Shown here piece after piece: positions 36,570-45,787 of a stretch of DNA of 64,000 nucleotides (position 1 is the first letter of the stretch; each line of letters begins with the position of its first letter). The DNA is taken from positions 37,458 through 101,457 of the forward strand of contig CALWLY010000007.1 in NCBI GenBank assembly GCA_944381635.1, in the 5' to 3' direction. The stretch comes from an uncultured Lachnospiraceae bacterium (GTDB lineage: Bacteria; Bacillota; Clostridia; Lachnospirales; Lachnospiraceae). The translations under genes and the position numbers were made by a program. The notes under the pieces were generated by a model. It ran no database searches. It was not told the origin of the DNA and saw only the letters and a program-made list of their open reading frames with translations.

Positions 36570-36744
36570 TTGGATCCTTTGTGGCTTTAAGGTCAGGGGC
36601 AATGACTTTCTGCTCATACATTTCCTGGTATTTTGCCTCGTCAAAGAGTTTCCAGGTAAGGAGATATTCCAGAATACTCACGTATTGCCTTCTTTCTGTC
36701 GCATCGGAAGCAGGAAGTATAAGTAACAGCATAAATAAATTCAA
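36451..36744 (-). pseudogene. Antisense open frame with protein-like sequence, probable gene remnant
   Basis: A 97-codon frame overlapping the 3' end of the previous gene. Residues about 8-82 (ASDATERRQYVSILEYLL..., DEAKYQEMYEQKVIAPDLKATKD, LQRRMMKELLARD) have a normal amino-acid mix and helical pattern, unlike chance frames. I cannot name the family. No ribosome-binding site is evident. The region 36745-37135 after it has no supported gene. Confidence 0.3.
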
Positions 36745-37135
36745 TATACCGGGGAAGACGTTGAAAGCGTTGAATCCCGGTTTTGACAGATTACAGGTAC
36801 TTTCCGAAAAAGGACAAAATAGTAGTAGAAACCTTGCTATTTATCATCTGTCACGTTATAATAAGATTGCACAATAATTTGAATTATATTTGATTTTTGA
36901 AATAAAAACCATCATATCGTGTGGATGTAAGACACATATTTGATGATTTGCGCTCATGAAGGCAGAATTGCCGGTAAGAAACACAAATGAATAGAAACCG
37001 TCATATATTGACGATGATGCAGGGAATCCTTCAAAAAGCTCACGTGCTTTAGGCGGCATAGTCCCCTGTAAAAAGGCTGGAGAAAGAACACACAAAAAAG
37101 AGAAAGAGCTTCAACCAGCTAGATACAGGAGGAAA

Positions 37136-38229
37136 ATGAACCGAAAATATCATACAGATACAATTTTAAAAGAATTCTGGCGAGACAACCGCCGCTTTGC
37201 CGCTTTGTTTAACACGGTAGTTTTTGAAGGTGTTCAGGTGTTAAAGCCGGATGAACTGCAGGAAGCAGACGCGAAGTCTCTGGGACGATAGAAGGCAAAG
37301 ATTTTATAGAGAACCTGACAAGAACAAGAGACGTGATCAAGCGAACCGCTCTGGGTGCGGAATTTATTCTTGTCGGCATAGAAAACCAGAAAAATATCCA
37401 TTACGCCATGCCTTTAAGAAACCTGCTTTATGACGGCATGGGTTATTTAAAAGAATACCGGGAAATCTCCGGGAAGAGAAAAAAGCGGAGAAAAAGGCGT
37501 AGAAGCACTCGAAACGTACATGATGTTTACAGCAGAGAAAGAGGGCCAGAAGAAAAGGGGCTGGCAGAAACCGAAGAAAACTCTGCCAGTCTTTGGAGTG
37601 AGAGCAGAGAAGAATTCCTTTCCGGCTTTGGAAAAAACGACAGGCTCCATCCAATCATCACCATCGTGGTTTATTACGGGGAGAAACCATGGGATGGTCC
37701 GAAAAGCCTGAAAGACATGTTCATCCCTATGCCCAAGGAGATAAGCGCCGTCGTATCGGACTACAGCATGAACTTTTTACAATTAAGGGACAGCGGGAAG
37801 TTCCACTTTGAAAATGCAGACGTGGAGATGGTCTTCGAAATCTCCCGTGAAATCTTTCAGAAGAGCTTTACATCCTTGAACCGCAAATACCAGGACATAA
37901 ACATCCCGTCAGAACTGGCGAAAGTAATAGGAGCCATCACCGAATCGGAAATGATCACAGAGCAGGAGCAGAAAGGGGAGAACTGGAATATGTGTAAAGC
38001 GTTGGAAGAGTATTGGGAAAGTGGAATTGAAATAGGGATAGAAAGAGGAATAGAGAAAGGAATAGAAAAAGGCAGAGAATTGGAGCGCCGTGAAGGCAGA
38101 GAATTGAGGCGCTTGGAAGTTTTTCAGGAACTGATAACAAAAGGATTTCTGACAATCGAGCAGGCTGCAGAGGCATTGAATATTTCCGTGGAAGAGTGGA
38201 ATCGGAAAGTTGAAAAAATGAAAGTCTGA
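37136..38229 (+). pseudogene. Rpn-family recombination-promoting nuclease, frameshifted
   Basis: The first frame gives MNRKYHTDTILKEFWRDNRR...PDELQEADA and stops at 37291; the true continuation (GTIEGKDFIENLTRTRDVIKRTALGAEFILVGIENQKNIHYAMPLRNLLYDG...) is in the -1 frame from about 37272 to 38229. One lost base in the GCGAAGTC stretch explains this. The family is the PD-(D/E)XK Rpn/transposase_31 group; IVVYYGEKPWDGPKSL and the GIEKGIEKGRE tail are typical. AGGAGGAAA precedes the start. Members are often multicopy and decayed in Lachnospiraceae. Confidence 0.85.
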
Positions 38230-38249
38230 GCAGTATACTGGAATCAAAA

Positions 38250-38300
38250 AAGAGAAAGTCCGACATTACAGATAACCTGTGAGGACTTTCTCTTTTCTTT
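38250..38300. terminator. Terminator between the Rpn remnant and buk
   Basis: AGAGAAAGTCC pairs with GGACTTTCTCT around a loop of about 21 bases, followed by TTTCTTT on the plus strand; it can also serve the convergent buk. Confidence 0.8.
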
Positions 38301-38327
38301 ATAAGGCTATTTTAATACTTACCAATC

Positions 38328-39389
38328 TTAATATACCTTAGCGTCTTCTTCGCCGTTCATCACGCGCAGACCGCCCTGTACCAGAGCAAGCAGTTCATCC
38401 TCGCCGGGATATACTACAAAGTCAGCGATGAAGCCCAGTTTCTGCTGAAGGATTTTCTGAGTATACGGGTTGTAAGCAACACCGCCTGTTAAAAGGATCT
38501 TGTCAACCTTTCCTTCCAGTACGGCAGCCATAGCGCCGGCATCTTTTGCAATCTGGTAATAGAAAGCATCTAAAACGCCTTTCGCTTCTTCGTTTCCTTC
38601 TTCAACCATCTTGAATACGTCGCGAACATCGTTGGTTCCAAGGTAAGCAGTGATGCCGCCCTTGCCGCAGATTTTCTTGTAGATTTCCTGCTGTGTGTAT
38701 TTGCCGGAGAAGCACATTTTAACAAGATCGCCGGCAGGTACGGTTCCTGCGCGTTCCGGAGAGAAAGCGCCTTCGCCGTCTAAGATATTGTTTACGTCAA
38801 CGATTTTGCCGTTTTTGTGAGCGCCTACGGAAACGCCGCCGCCGATGTGGATAACGATCAGGTTCAGGTTTTCGTAAGGGATACCGCTTTCTTTTGCGTA
38901 TCTTTTAGCAACAGCCTTCTGATTGAGGGCGTGGAAGATACTTCTTCTGGGAAGCTCCGGCATTCCGGAATATCTTGCCACAGGCTCTAATTCGTCTACA
39001 ACAACCGGGTCAACGATAAAGGAGGGAACGCCCAGCTCATCGCCGATTTCTCTTGCCAGAATACCGCCTAAGTTGGAAGCGTGCTGTCCCTGTACACCGG
39101 TTTTCAGATCAGCAAGCAGTTCGTCGCTGACTCTGTAAGTACCGCCCGGAATGGGTTTTAACAGACCGCCGCGTCCTACGATAAAGTCCAGAGATTTGAT
39201 ATCAAAGTTCTGTTCTTTTAAGAAGCTTGTGATGATGTCCTTGCGGAAATCTTTCTGGTCGATAATGGAAGCATATTTGGAGATTTCTTCCGTGGGATGT
39301 CTTAAAGTCTGATCAAACAGTAAAGTTTCGTCTTCAAATACACCGATTTTGGTGGATGTGGAGCCGGGATTGATGATTAAGCTTTTCAT
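38328..39389 (-). CDS. buk: Butyrate kinase
   Basis: Turns butyryl-phosphate and ADP into butyrate and ATP, the final energy-yielding step. The 353-residue acetokinase-family protein shows the N-terminal [11 protein letters not shown], the phosphate-binding [11 protein letters not shown] and the C-terminal LTGGVAYNP. It directly follows ptb with an 18-base gap and is translated from the same mRNA. With thl-etfA in this window the whole acetyl-CoA to butyrate route is present. Some relatives accept branched-chain acyl-phosphates. Confidence 0.95.
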   Translation of the reverse strand: MKSLIINPGSTSTKIGVFEDETLLFDQTLRHPTEEISKYASIIDQKDFRKDIITSFLKEQNFDIKSLDFIVGRGGLLKPIPGGTYRVSDELLADLKTGVQGQHASNLGGILAREIGDELGVPSFIVDPVVVDELEPVARYSGMPELPRRSIFHALNQKAVAKRYAKESGIPYENLNLIVIHIGGGVSVGAHKNGKIVDVNNILDGEGAFSPERAGTVPAGDLVKMCFSGKYTQQEIYKKICGKGGITAYLGTNDVRDVFKMVEEGNEEAKGVLDAFYYQIAKDAGAMAAVLEGKVDKILLTGGVAYNPYTQKILQQKLGFIADFVVYPGEDELLALVQGGLRVMNGEEDAKVY

Positions 39390-39407
39390 ACCTTGTCTCT
39401 CCTTATA

Positions 39408-40328
39408 TTAGTTTACATGTTTTAAGCCTTCTGCTACCACAGCAGCAAGAGCGATGGAATTTACCTTTGTCTCGAAAGTATCGGAACGGCTTGTCAGGAT
39501 AGCAGGTACTTTGGTACCGGTCATGATGCAGCCGTTTTTCACGTTTGCAGTGTGTACTAAAGTTTTGTATACCAGGTTTCCTGCATGGATGTCAGGGAAC
39601 AGAAGGATATCTGCGTCGCCTGCGATCTTGCGGCTGTTTGCACCCTTGTGGGAAGCAGCTTCCGGATCGATAGCGATATCCATGGAAAGAGGGCCGTCTA
39701 CGATGCAGCCGGTGATTTTTCCTTCTTCGTTCATCTTTGTCAGCTCAGCAGCATCCACGGTGCAGGGCATTTTCGGATTTACAACTTCAACGGCAGCCAG
39801 AGGAGCTACTTTCGGGCATTCGATGCCGCATGCGTGAGCAACTTTTACAGTGTTTTCGATAATATGTACCTTATCTTCTAAGGAAGGATAAGTGATAAAA
39901 GCAACGTCTGTTAAGAATAACAGCTGTTTTACGCCTTCTACTTCAAATACGCATACATGAGACAGCGGGTTGCCGGTACGAAGTCCAACTTCTTTGTCCA
40001 GAATGCTCTTTAAGAAGGATTTGGTATCCATCAGACCTTTCATATACATATCAGCTTCGCCGTCATGAGCCAGCTTTACAGCGGTCAGGGCAGCCTGCCA
40101 GTTGTCAGGCTCGTTGATGATGCGGAAATCGTCCATGTTCATATTTAAGGAAGCGCCGATTTCTCTGATCTTAGCTTCGTCGCCAACCAGGATGGCATTT
40201 GCAATACCGCGTTCTTTAGCCGCCTGAACAGCCTCTAATACGGCGTCATCTTCAGCAACTGCAACGGCTACTGTTTTCATTTCTACTTCTTTGACTTTGG
40301 AAATCAATCCATCGAATCCCATGTTCAT
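39408..40328 (-). CDS. ptb: Phosphate butyryltransferase
   Basis: Exchanges CoA of butyryl-CoA for phosphate. The protein of 306 residues belongs to the phosphate acetyl/butyryltransferase family: KTVAVAVAEDDAVLEAV, EADMYMKGLMDTKSFLKSIL, then DGPLSMDIAIDPEAASHKG and ADILLFPDIHAGNLVYK. ATG 40328 follows GAGG by 8 bases; an in-frame GTG at 40337 overlaps that site. It is first in the ptb-buk operon and has its own promoter with a Rex-like site on the -10 box. Confidence 0.95.
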   Translation of the reverse strand: MNMGFDGLISKVKEVEMKTVAVAVAEDDAVLEAVQAAKERGIANAILVGDEAKIREIGASLNMNMDDFRIINEPDNWQAALTAVKLAHDGEADMYMKGLMDTKSFLKSILDKEVGLRTGNPLSHVCVFEVEGVKQLLFLTDVAFITYPSLEDKVHIIENTVKVAHACGIECPKVAPLAAVEVVNPKMPCTVDAAELTKMNEEGKITGCIVDGPLSMDIAIDPEAASHKGANSRKIAGDADILLFPDIHAGNLVYKTLVHTANVKNGCIMTGTKVPAILTSRSDTFETKVNSIALAAVVAEGLKHVN

Positions 40329-40406
40329 TACGTACACCTCATTTTCATCATTTTGATGTTTAATTTGTTTACTTAAGTGTCAGGCAAAAAAGCCCGAGGA
40401 CACTCA

Positions 40407-40424
40407 TTGTTAAAATTATAACAC
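40407..40424. promoter_or_regulatory. Rex-like operator over the ptb -10 box
   Basis: TTGTTAAAATTATAACAC matches TTGTTAA-N4-TTAACAA at 12 of 14 positions, including a perfect left half. It overlaps the -10 box at 40415-40420, so binding would exclude polymerase. Confidence 0.6.
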
Positions 40425-40443
40425 TGGGTGCAGGCAAGGTCAA
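40415..40443 (-). promoter_or_regulatory. Promoter of ptb-buk
   Basis: On the minus strand, TTGACC (40443-40438), 17-base spacer, TATAAT (40420-40415). An AGTGTC...GACACT inverted repeat (about 40374-40405) lies in the leader. Confidence 0.85.
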
Positions 40444-40476
40444 GCATCCGCCCCTGAAAAGTTGCAGGAAAAAAAG

Positions 40477-40505
40477 TTGAATATGCCCTTGTTTTCTGCT
40501 AAAAT
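40477..40505 (+). promoter_or_regulatory. Promoter of secA
   Basis: TTGAAT, 17-base spacer, TAAAAT, about 87 bases before the start codon. Confidence 0.6.
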
Positions 40506-40591
40506 AAGAAAGATTTAGTGTCATACATTTCAATACAAAAGGAAACAGACAAGAAAAAGAAACAATTTGTATCATTGAATGGAGTAAAAAG

Positions 40592-43159
40592 ATGAATGTA
40601 GTAGAAAAAGTGTTTGGTACCCACAGTGAGAGGGAATTAAAACGCATCGAGCCGCTGGTAAAGAAAATCGAATCTCTGCGGGATACGATGATGAGCTTAA
40701 GCGACGAGCAGCTGCGTGAAAAGACCCAGGAGTACAAAAAGAGACTGGCTGAAGGCGAGACATTGGATGACCTGCTTCCGGAGGCGTTTGCCACTGCCAG
40801 AGAGGGAGCGCGCCGTGTGCTCAATACGGAGCACTACCGTGTACAGCTGATGGGCGGCATTATTCTTCACCAGGGACGTCTGGCAGAGATGAGAACCGGT
40901 GAAGGTAAAACACAGACAGCCATTCTTCCTGCTTATTTAAATGCGCTGGAAGGCAAAGGTGTGCACATCGTAACCGTAAACGATTATCTGGCAGCCCGTG
41001 ACGCGGAGTGGATGGGAAGCGTACATCGTTTCCTGGGCCTGACGGTAGGCGTTGTTTTAAACGATATGAAGCCGGAGGAGAGAAGAGCGGCTTACGCCTG
41101 CGACATCACATATGTGACCAACAACGAGCTGGGATTTGATTATCTGAGAGACAATATGGTCATCTACAAGGAACAGCTTGTTCTGCGTGACCTGCACTAC
41201 GCTATCATCGACGAGGTGGACTCGGTTCTCATCGACGAGGCCCGTACCCCTCTGATCATTTCCGGCCAAAGCGGAAAATCGACAAAGCTTTATGAGGCCT
41301 GTGACATTCTGGCAAGACAGCTGGTGCGCGGCGAGGATATGGAAGATCTTTCCAAGATGGACGCTATCATGGGTCTGGAGAAAGAGGAGAGCGGAGACTT
41401 TAACGTCAACGAAAAGGACAAGGTAGTCAGCCTTACCGCTCAGGGTATCGCCAAAGTAGAGCGTTTCTTCCAGATTGAAAACCTGGCAGATCCGGAAAAT
41501 CTGGAAATTCAGAATAATATCATTCTGGCGCTGCGTGCTCATAACCTGATGTTCCGCGACAAAGACTATGTGGTAAAGGACGATCAGGTTCTCATCGTTG
41601 ACGAATTTACTGGACGTATCATGCCCGGACGCCGTTACTCCGACGGTCTGCATCAGGCCATCGAGGCAAAAGAGCATGTAAAGGTAAAAAGAGAAAGCAA
41701 GACGCTGGCAACGATCACCTTCCAGAACTTCTTCAATAAATTTGAGAAAAAAGCTGGCATGACCGGTACGGCTCTCACCGAAGAGAAAGAGTTCCGTGAT
41801 ATTTACGGCATGGACGTTGTTTCCATTCCTACGAACAAACCGGTAGCACGTGTGGATCATCACGATGCGGTTTACAAGACAAGAAAAGAAAAACTGAAAG
41901 CAATCTGCGATGCGGTGGAAGAGGCTCACAGCAAAGGACAGCCGGTTCTGGTTGGTACGATTACCATCGAAGCATCTGAGGAACTGAGCGGTATGTTAAG
42001 ACGCCGCGGCATCCAGCACAAAGTGCTCAATGCCAAGTTCCACGAGCTGGAGGCTGAAATCGTAGCAGATGCAGGTATCCATGGAGCGGTTACCATCGCA
42101 ACCAACATGGCCGGCCGTGGTACCGATATCAAGCTGGACGAGGAGGCGAGAGCAGCCGGCGGTCTGAAGATCATCGGTACAGAGCGTCATGAGTCCAGAC
42201 GTATCGACAACCAGCTGCGCGGTCGTGCAGGACGTCAGGGTGACCCGGGTGAATCCAAGTTTTATATTTCCCTGGAAGACGACCTGATGCGTCTGTTCGG
42301 TTCTGAAAAGATGATCAATATGTTCAATGCCCTCGGTATTCCGGAAGGACAGGAAATTGAGCATAAGATGTTGAATAAAGCCATTGAAAACGCCCAGAAG
42401 AAGATTGAGAGCAACAACTTCGGAATTCGTAAGAATCTGCTTGAGTACGATGAGGTTATGAACGAACAGCGTGAGATCATCTACGGAGAGCGCCGCAGAG
42501 TTCTGGACGGAGAAAGCATGCGCGACGTGATCTACAAGATGATCACCGACATTGTGGAAAGCACAGTGGATATGGTGATCGGCGAGGATGCGGATATCGA
42601 CGACTGGGATTTCAGAGAGCTCAACAGCCTGCTGCTTCCTATCATTCCGTTGGAGCCGGTGAAAAAAGAGCGTGTGTCCAAACCTAAGAAAAACAGCCTG
42701 AAACAGCAGCTGAAAGAAGAAGCCGTGAAGCTGTATGAGGCAAAAGAGGCAGAATTCCCCGAAGCAGAGACGATTCGTGAGATCGAGCGCGTGATCCTGT
42801 TAAAGGTAATTGATAAAAAATGGATGGATCACATCGACGATATGGATCAGCTGCGTCAGGGCATCGGTCTGATGGCATATGGTCAGAGAAACCCTCTGGT
42901 AGAATACAAGATGAGCGGTTATGATATGTTTGATTCCATGACAAACAGCATCCGCGAAGATACCATAAAGATGCTCTTCCGTGTGAAGATAGAGCAGAAA
43001 GTGGAAAGAGAGCAGGTTGCCAAGGTAACGGGAACCAACAAGGACGACAGCGGCCCGAAAAAGCCGGTAAAACGTGACGGAGACAAAGTATATCCCAACG
43101 ATCCCTGTCCTTGCGGAAGCGGTAAAAAATATAAAAATTGCTGCGGAAAAAATGCATAG
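40592..43159 (+). CDS. secA: Protein translocase ATPase SecA
   Basis: The motor that pushes preproteins through SecYEG at the membrane. At 855 residues it is of usual length. Walker A is in MRTGEGKTQ, the DEAD-type Walker B in [29 protein letters not shown] and [11 protein letters not shown] are the helicase motifs of the second domain. The C-terminal zinc finger [14 protein letters not shown] is present, which binds SecB or ribosomes in relatives. AATGGAGT precedes the ATG. It is followed by prfB after 49 bases, the order common in Firmicutes. Confidence 0.97.
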   Translation: MNVVEKVFGTHSERELKRIEPLVKKIESLRDTMMSLSDEQLREKTQEYKKRLAEGETLDDLLPEAFATAREGARRVLNTEHYRVQLMGGIILHQGRLAEMRTGEGKTQTAILPAYLNALEGKGVHIVTVNDYLAARDAEWMGSVHRFLGLTVGVVLNDMKPEERRAAYACDITYVTNNELGFDYLRDNMVIYKEQLVLRDLHYAIIDEVDSVLIDEARTPLIISGQSGKSTKLYEACDILARQLVRGEDMEDLSKMDAIMGLEKEESGDFNVNEKDKVVSLTAQGIAKVERFFQIENLADPENLEIQNNIILALRAHNLMFRDKDYVVKDDQVLIVDEFTGRIMPGRRYSDGLHQAIEAKEHVKVKRESKTLATITFQNFFNKFEKKAGMTGTALTEEKEFRDIYGMDVVSIPTNKPVARVDHHDAVYKTRKEKLKAICDAVEEAHSKGQPVLVGTITIEASEELSGMLRRRGIQHKVLNAKFHELEAEIVADAGIHGAVTIATNMAGRGTDIKLDEEARAAGGLKIIGTERHESRRIDNQLRGRAGRQGDPGESKFYISLEDDLMRLFGSEKMINMFNALGIPEGQEIEHKMLNKAIENAQKKIESNNFGIRKNLLEYDEVMNEQREIIYGERRRVLDGESMRDVIYKMITDIVESTVDMVIGEDADIDDWDFRELNSLLLPIIPLEPVKKERVSKPKKNSLKQQLKEEAVKLYEAKEAEFPEAETIREIERVILLKVIDKKWMDHIDDMDQLRQGIGLMAYGQRNPLVEYKMSGYDMFDSMTNSIREDTIKMLFRVKIEQKVEREQVAKVTGTNKDDSGPKKPVKRDGDKVYPNDPCPCGSGKKYKNCCGKNA

Positions 43160-43208
43160 GCAGACGCAGAATCAGATGATTTTTAATGAATGAAAGGCGG
43201 TGAACGCA

Positions 43209-44331
43209 ATGGTTGAATTAGATCAGATGAAGTCTGAGCTTCAGACTTACAAAACTCCATTAGCGGAAGTGAGGGATTCACTTTGACCTGGCTAACAAGT
43301 CAAAGCGAATCGAAGAACTGGAAATGGAGATGGAGGCTCCCGGTTTCTGGGACGATCCTGACAGCTCCAACAAAAAAATGAAAGAATTGAAAAACCTCAA
43401 GGACACCGTAGAGCTTTATGACAAGCTCGCGGGTCAGTTTGAGGATATCGAGACCCTGATCGAGATGGCTTACGAGGAGGAAGATCCGGAGATGGCGGAG
43501 GAGATTCGTCAGGAACTGGATGCTTTCTCCACGGAACTGGAAGAGCTGCGCATCAGCACGCTTTTATCCGGCGAATACGATAAGAACAACGCGATCCTGA
43601 AGCTGAATGCAGGAGCAGGCGGTACAGAAAGCTGTGACTGGTGCAGCATGCTTTACCGTATGTACACCCGTTGGGCGGAGCGCAAAGGCTATCAGATTGA
43701 AGTTCTGGATTATCTGGACGGAGAAGAGGCAGGCATCAAATCTGTAACCTTCCAGGTTAACGGCATCAATGCCTACGGCTATCTGAAAGCGGAAAAAGGA
43801 GTTCACCGTCTGGTGCGTATTTCTCCTTTTAACGCTCAGGGAAAACGTCAGACATCCTTTGTATCTCTGGATGTTATGCCGGAGATTGACGACGATATCG
43901 AAATCGAGATCAATCCCGATGACCTGAGAATCGATACCTATCGAAGCAGCGGCGCGGGCGGACAGCACATCAACAAAACGTCCTCCGCAATCCGTATTAC
44001 CCATATCCCTACAGGAACCGTGGTACAGTGTCAGAATGAACGTTCCCAGTTCCAGAACAAGGATAAGGCGATGCAGATGCTGAAAGCAAAGCTGTATATG
44101 CTGCAGCAGGAAGCCAATGCTGAGAAACTTTCCGATATCCGCGGTGAAGTGAAGGAAATCGGCTGGGGAAACCAGATCCGTTCCTATGTAATGCAGCCCT
44201 ACAAGCTGGTGAAAGACCTTCGTACCGGAGAAGAAAGCGGAAATGTGGATGCCGTTATGGACGGTGCCCTGGATCCCTTTATCAACGCTTACCTGAAATG
44301 GATCACAACCAGAAAAGACGACCAGGAATAA
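43209..44331 (+). CDS. prfB: Peptide chain release factor 2 (programmed +1 frameshift)
   Basis: Terminates translation at UGA and UAA. The first 25 codons run from ATG 43209 to CTT 43281-43283 and meet an in-frame TGA at 43284. Skipping T43284 (+1) continues at GAC 43285 as LDLANKSKRIEELEMEMEAPGFWDD, giving 373 residues. The site CTTTGAC with GAGGG upstream is the classic RF2 autoregulatory frameshift: low RF2 favours the shift. The stop-codon recognition motif SPF (RISPFNAQGKRQTSF) and the catalytic GGQ (SSGAGGQHINKTSSAIR) are present. AAAGGCGG precedes the start. Annotation tools that miss the shift would start it at 43324. Confidence 0.96.
43272..43287 (+). promoter_or_regulatory. RF2 programmed frameshift site
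   Basis: AGGGATTCACTTTGAC: a Shine-Dalgarno-like AGGGA precedes the slippery CTT-T, and TGA with a following C is a weak terminator. Confidence 0.93.
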
Positions 44332-44363
44332 GACTGGAATCGAATTGGAATAAAACAGGAATA

Positions 44364-44400
44364 AAAAAGAAGCCCGCCGGATGACGGACTTCTTTTTTAT
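44364..44400. terminator. Terminator after prfB
   Basis: AAAAAGAAG...CTTCTTTTTT stem with an inner CCG/CGG pair; A and T runs on both sides allow use by the convergent DUF975 gene whose stop lies at its edge. Confidence 0.75.
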
Positions 44401-45128
44401 TCCTTTCCTGCGCCGCCTTTTTGCTGCACAAGGTCCAGATAAAAGTTGGTGTAGGAAGCGTACATGTAAGGGCTTAAGAAAAGATAGCCGATACAGCAGC
44501 TTAACAAAGCTAAAAGCTCAAGAGGAAGAAAGCTTAATTCCATATAGAAGCGGCGTCCCTTGCTGCCTTTCATCAGCCTGCGGCTTGCGGCAAGGCACTC
44601 TTTGGCGCTTAATTCCGGAAAATCCCAGAGAATGTAATAGGCCTGAGAATACATCAGATGGAAAATGATGCACACCGGAAGCGCAGCCAGAAGAAAAAGC
44701 AGGCTTCCAAGCAAATAGGTTAAATTTCCGGTCAGGGAAAAGATGATCAGGCAGAGAATACCGGGCAGATACCAGATCTTGCTTGTCAGATTGATGACCA
44801 GCGAGAGAACGAGGGTTTTCCCTGCAGAACCGTAAAAAGCATGAAAGACGTCAAACATACGGGGGGGCTGTCCGCTGGCAAGCAGCAGGTACTGGTAGGT
44901 GAGACCGCAGATTAAAAGCCCGGCAAAGACTGTGGCCAGAAAATCCAGCACAATCTGGAAAAACATACTGTATATTCCCGCAGCAAGTGTAAAATTGGAT
45001 AAAGCCATAGAGACTGCTATGACAAAAAATTCTGCCGTCAGAAAAGAACCAATCACAGTAGAATAGTGGCCGGAGAGCTGTTCTCTTGCCCTGGCCTTTA
45101 ACTGTGCGCTGGTTGCGTATTTTTTCAT
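44397..45128 (-). CDS. DUF975 family membrane protein
   Basis: A 243-residue integral membrane protein with about five to six hydrophobic segments. The N-terminal SAQLKARAREQLSGHYSTVIGSFL and the ending SPYMYASYTNFYLDLV are conserved DUF975 features; the segment AYYILWDFPELSAKECLAASRRLMKG is the most diagnostic. The function of the family is unknown. Its stop codon lies in the terminator after prfB. It follows the DUF4190-like gene by 31 bases, so the two form a minus-strand operon. Confidence 0.85.
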   Translation of the reverse strand: MKKYATSAQLKARAREQLSGHYSTVIGSFLTAEFFVIAVSMALSNFTLAAGIYSMFFQIVLDFLATVFAGLLICGLTYQYLLLASGQPPRMFDVFHAFYGSAGKTLVLSLVINLTSKIWYLPGILCLIIFSLTGNLTYLLGSLLFLLAALPVCIIFHLMYSQAYYILWDFPELSAKECLAASRRLMKGSKGRRFYMELSFLPLELLALLSCCIGYLFLSPYMYASYTNFYLDLVQQKGGAGKE

Positions 45129-45159
45129 AAATAAAACTCCTTACACGTAAAATTGGCTG

Positions 45160-45588
45160 TTATTGCATCTGCTCAAGCATTTCATCAAAAGTCATCCCGT
45201 AGAGAACCTGGGATGTGGCATTGAGCTGGTCGTGAAACGCCTGGGAAAAGGATGGAACCGCAAACAGAAGATACAAAAAGCTGCAAAGCAGAGCGATATT
45301 GATCGTAAGTCCTGCGATGGCCGTGATAAAGCCGGCCTTGGCGTATCCTGCCAGTTTCCTTCCGGCGCCCTTTGAGAGAACAGCCAGAATAATTGCCAGT
45401 GCACCAAGGGCAAAAGGCGGATAAAAAGTACCCATCACAGCGGTCAGGATACTTAAAAGTCCAAGAATTAAAGATGCCGTGGCAAAGCGGTTGGGCTTGG
45501 GATAACCGGTATTCGGCGGAGTTTCTGAGTAGGGGGAAGAATTGCCGCCCGATTGCCAGGGCACTTTCCCGTTATGATAATCGTCCAT
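45160..45588 (-). CDS. Small DUF4190-like membrane protein
   Basis: A 142-residue protein with a proline-rich, polar N-terminus of about 38 residues (SSPYSETPPNTGYPKPN) and then two or three membrane segments (ATASLILGLLSILTAVMG, PPFALGALAIILAVLSKG, AGFITAIAGLTINIALLCSFLYLLFAV). This is the layout of DUF4190 proteins. ATG 45588 follows GGAGG by 5 bases; an upstream in-frame start at 45600 is less likely. Function unknown; it lies upstream of the DUF975 gene in one unit. Confidence 0.75.
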   Translation of the reverse strand: MDDYHNGKVPWQSGGNSSPYSETPPNTGYPKPNRFATASLILGLLSILTAVMGTFYPPFALGALAIILAVLSKGAGRKLAGYAKAGFITAIAGLTINIALLCSFLYLLFAVPSFSQAFHDQLNATSQVLYGMTFDEMLEQMQ

Positions 45589-45787
45589 AAATACCTCCAA
45601 TCGGCCGCAAAATGCGGCAATCTGTGTTTATCTGGTATATTGTATCATTTTTCCTTTTCAGTGACAAGGCGGTCCGGTTTTGCTTGCCAGAAAAATGCAC
45701 ATGACTTATAATTTGAATAGCGTTGTGTACCGGGGCAAAACGCCCGGACCGTGTGACTTTGCAAGATGGCAGGAAAGGAAAAGAAAA

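Noticed and set aside
40592..40824. Minus-strand frame between ptb and secA (40369-40824)
   Set aside because: It runs opposite the start of secA and across both promoters; no motif or start signal.
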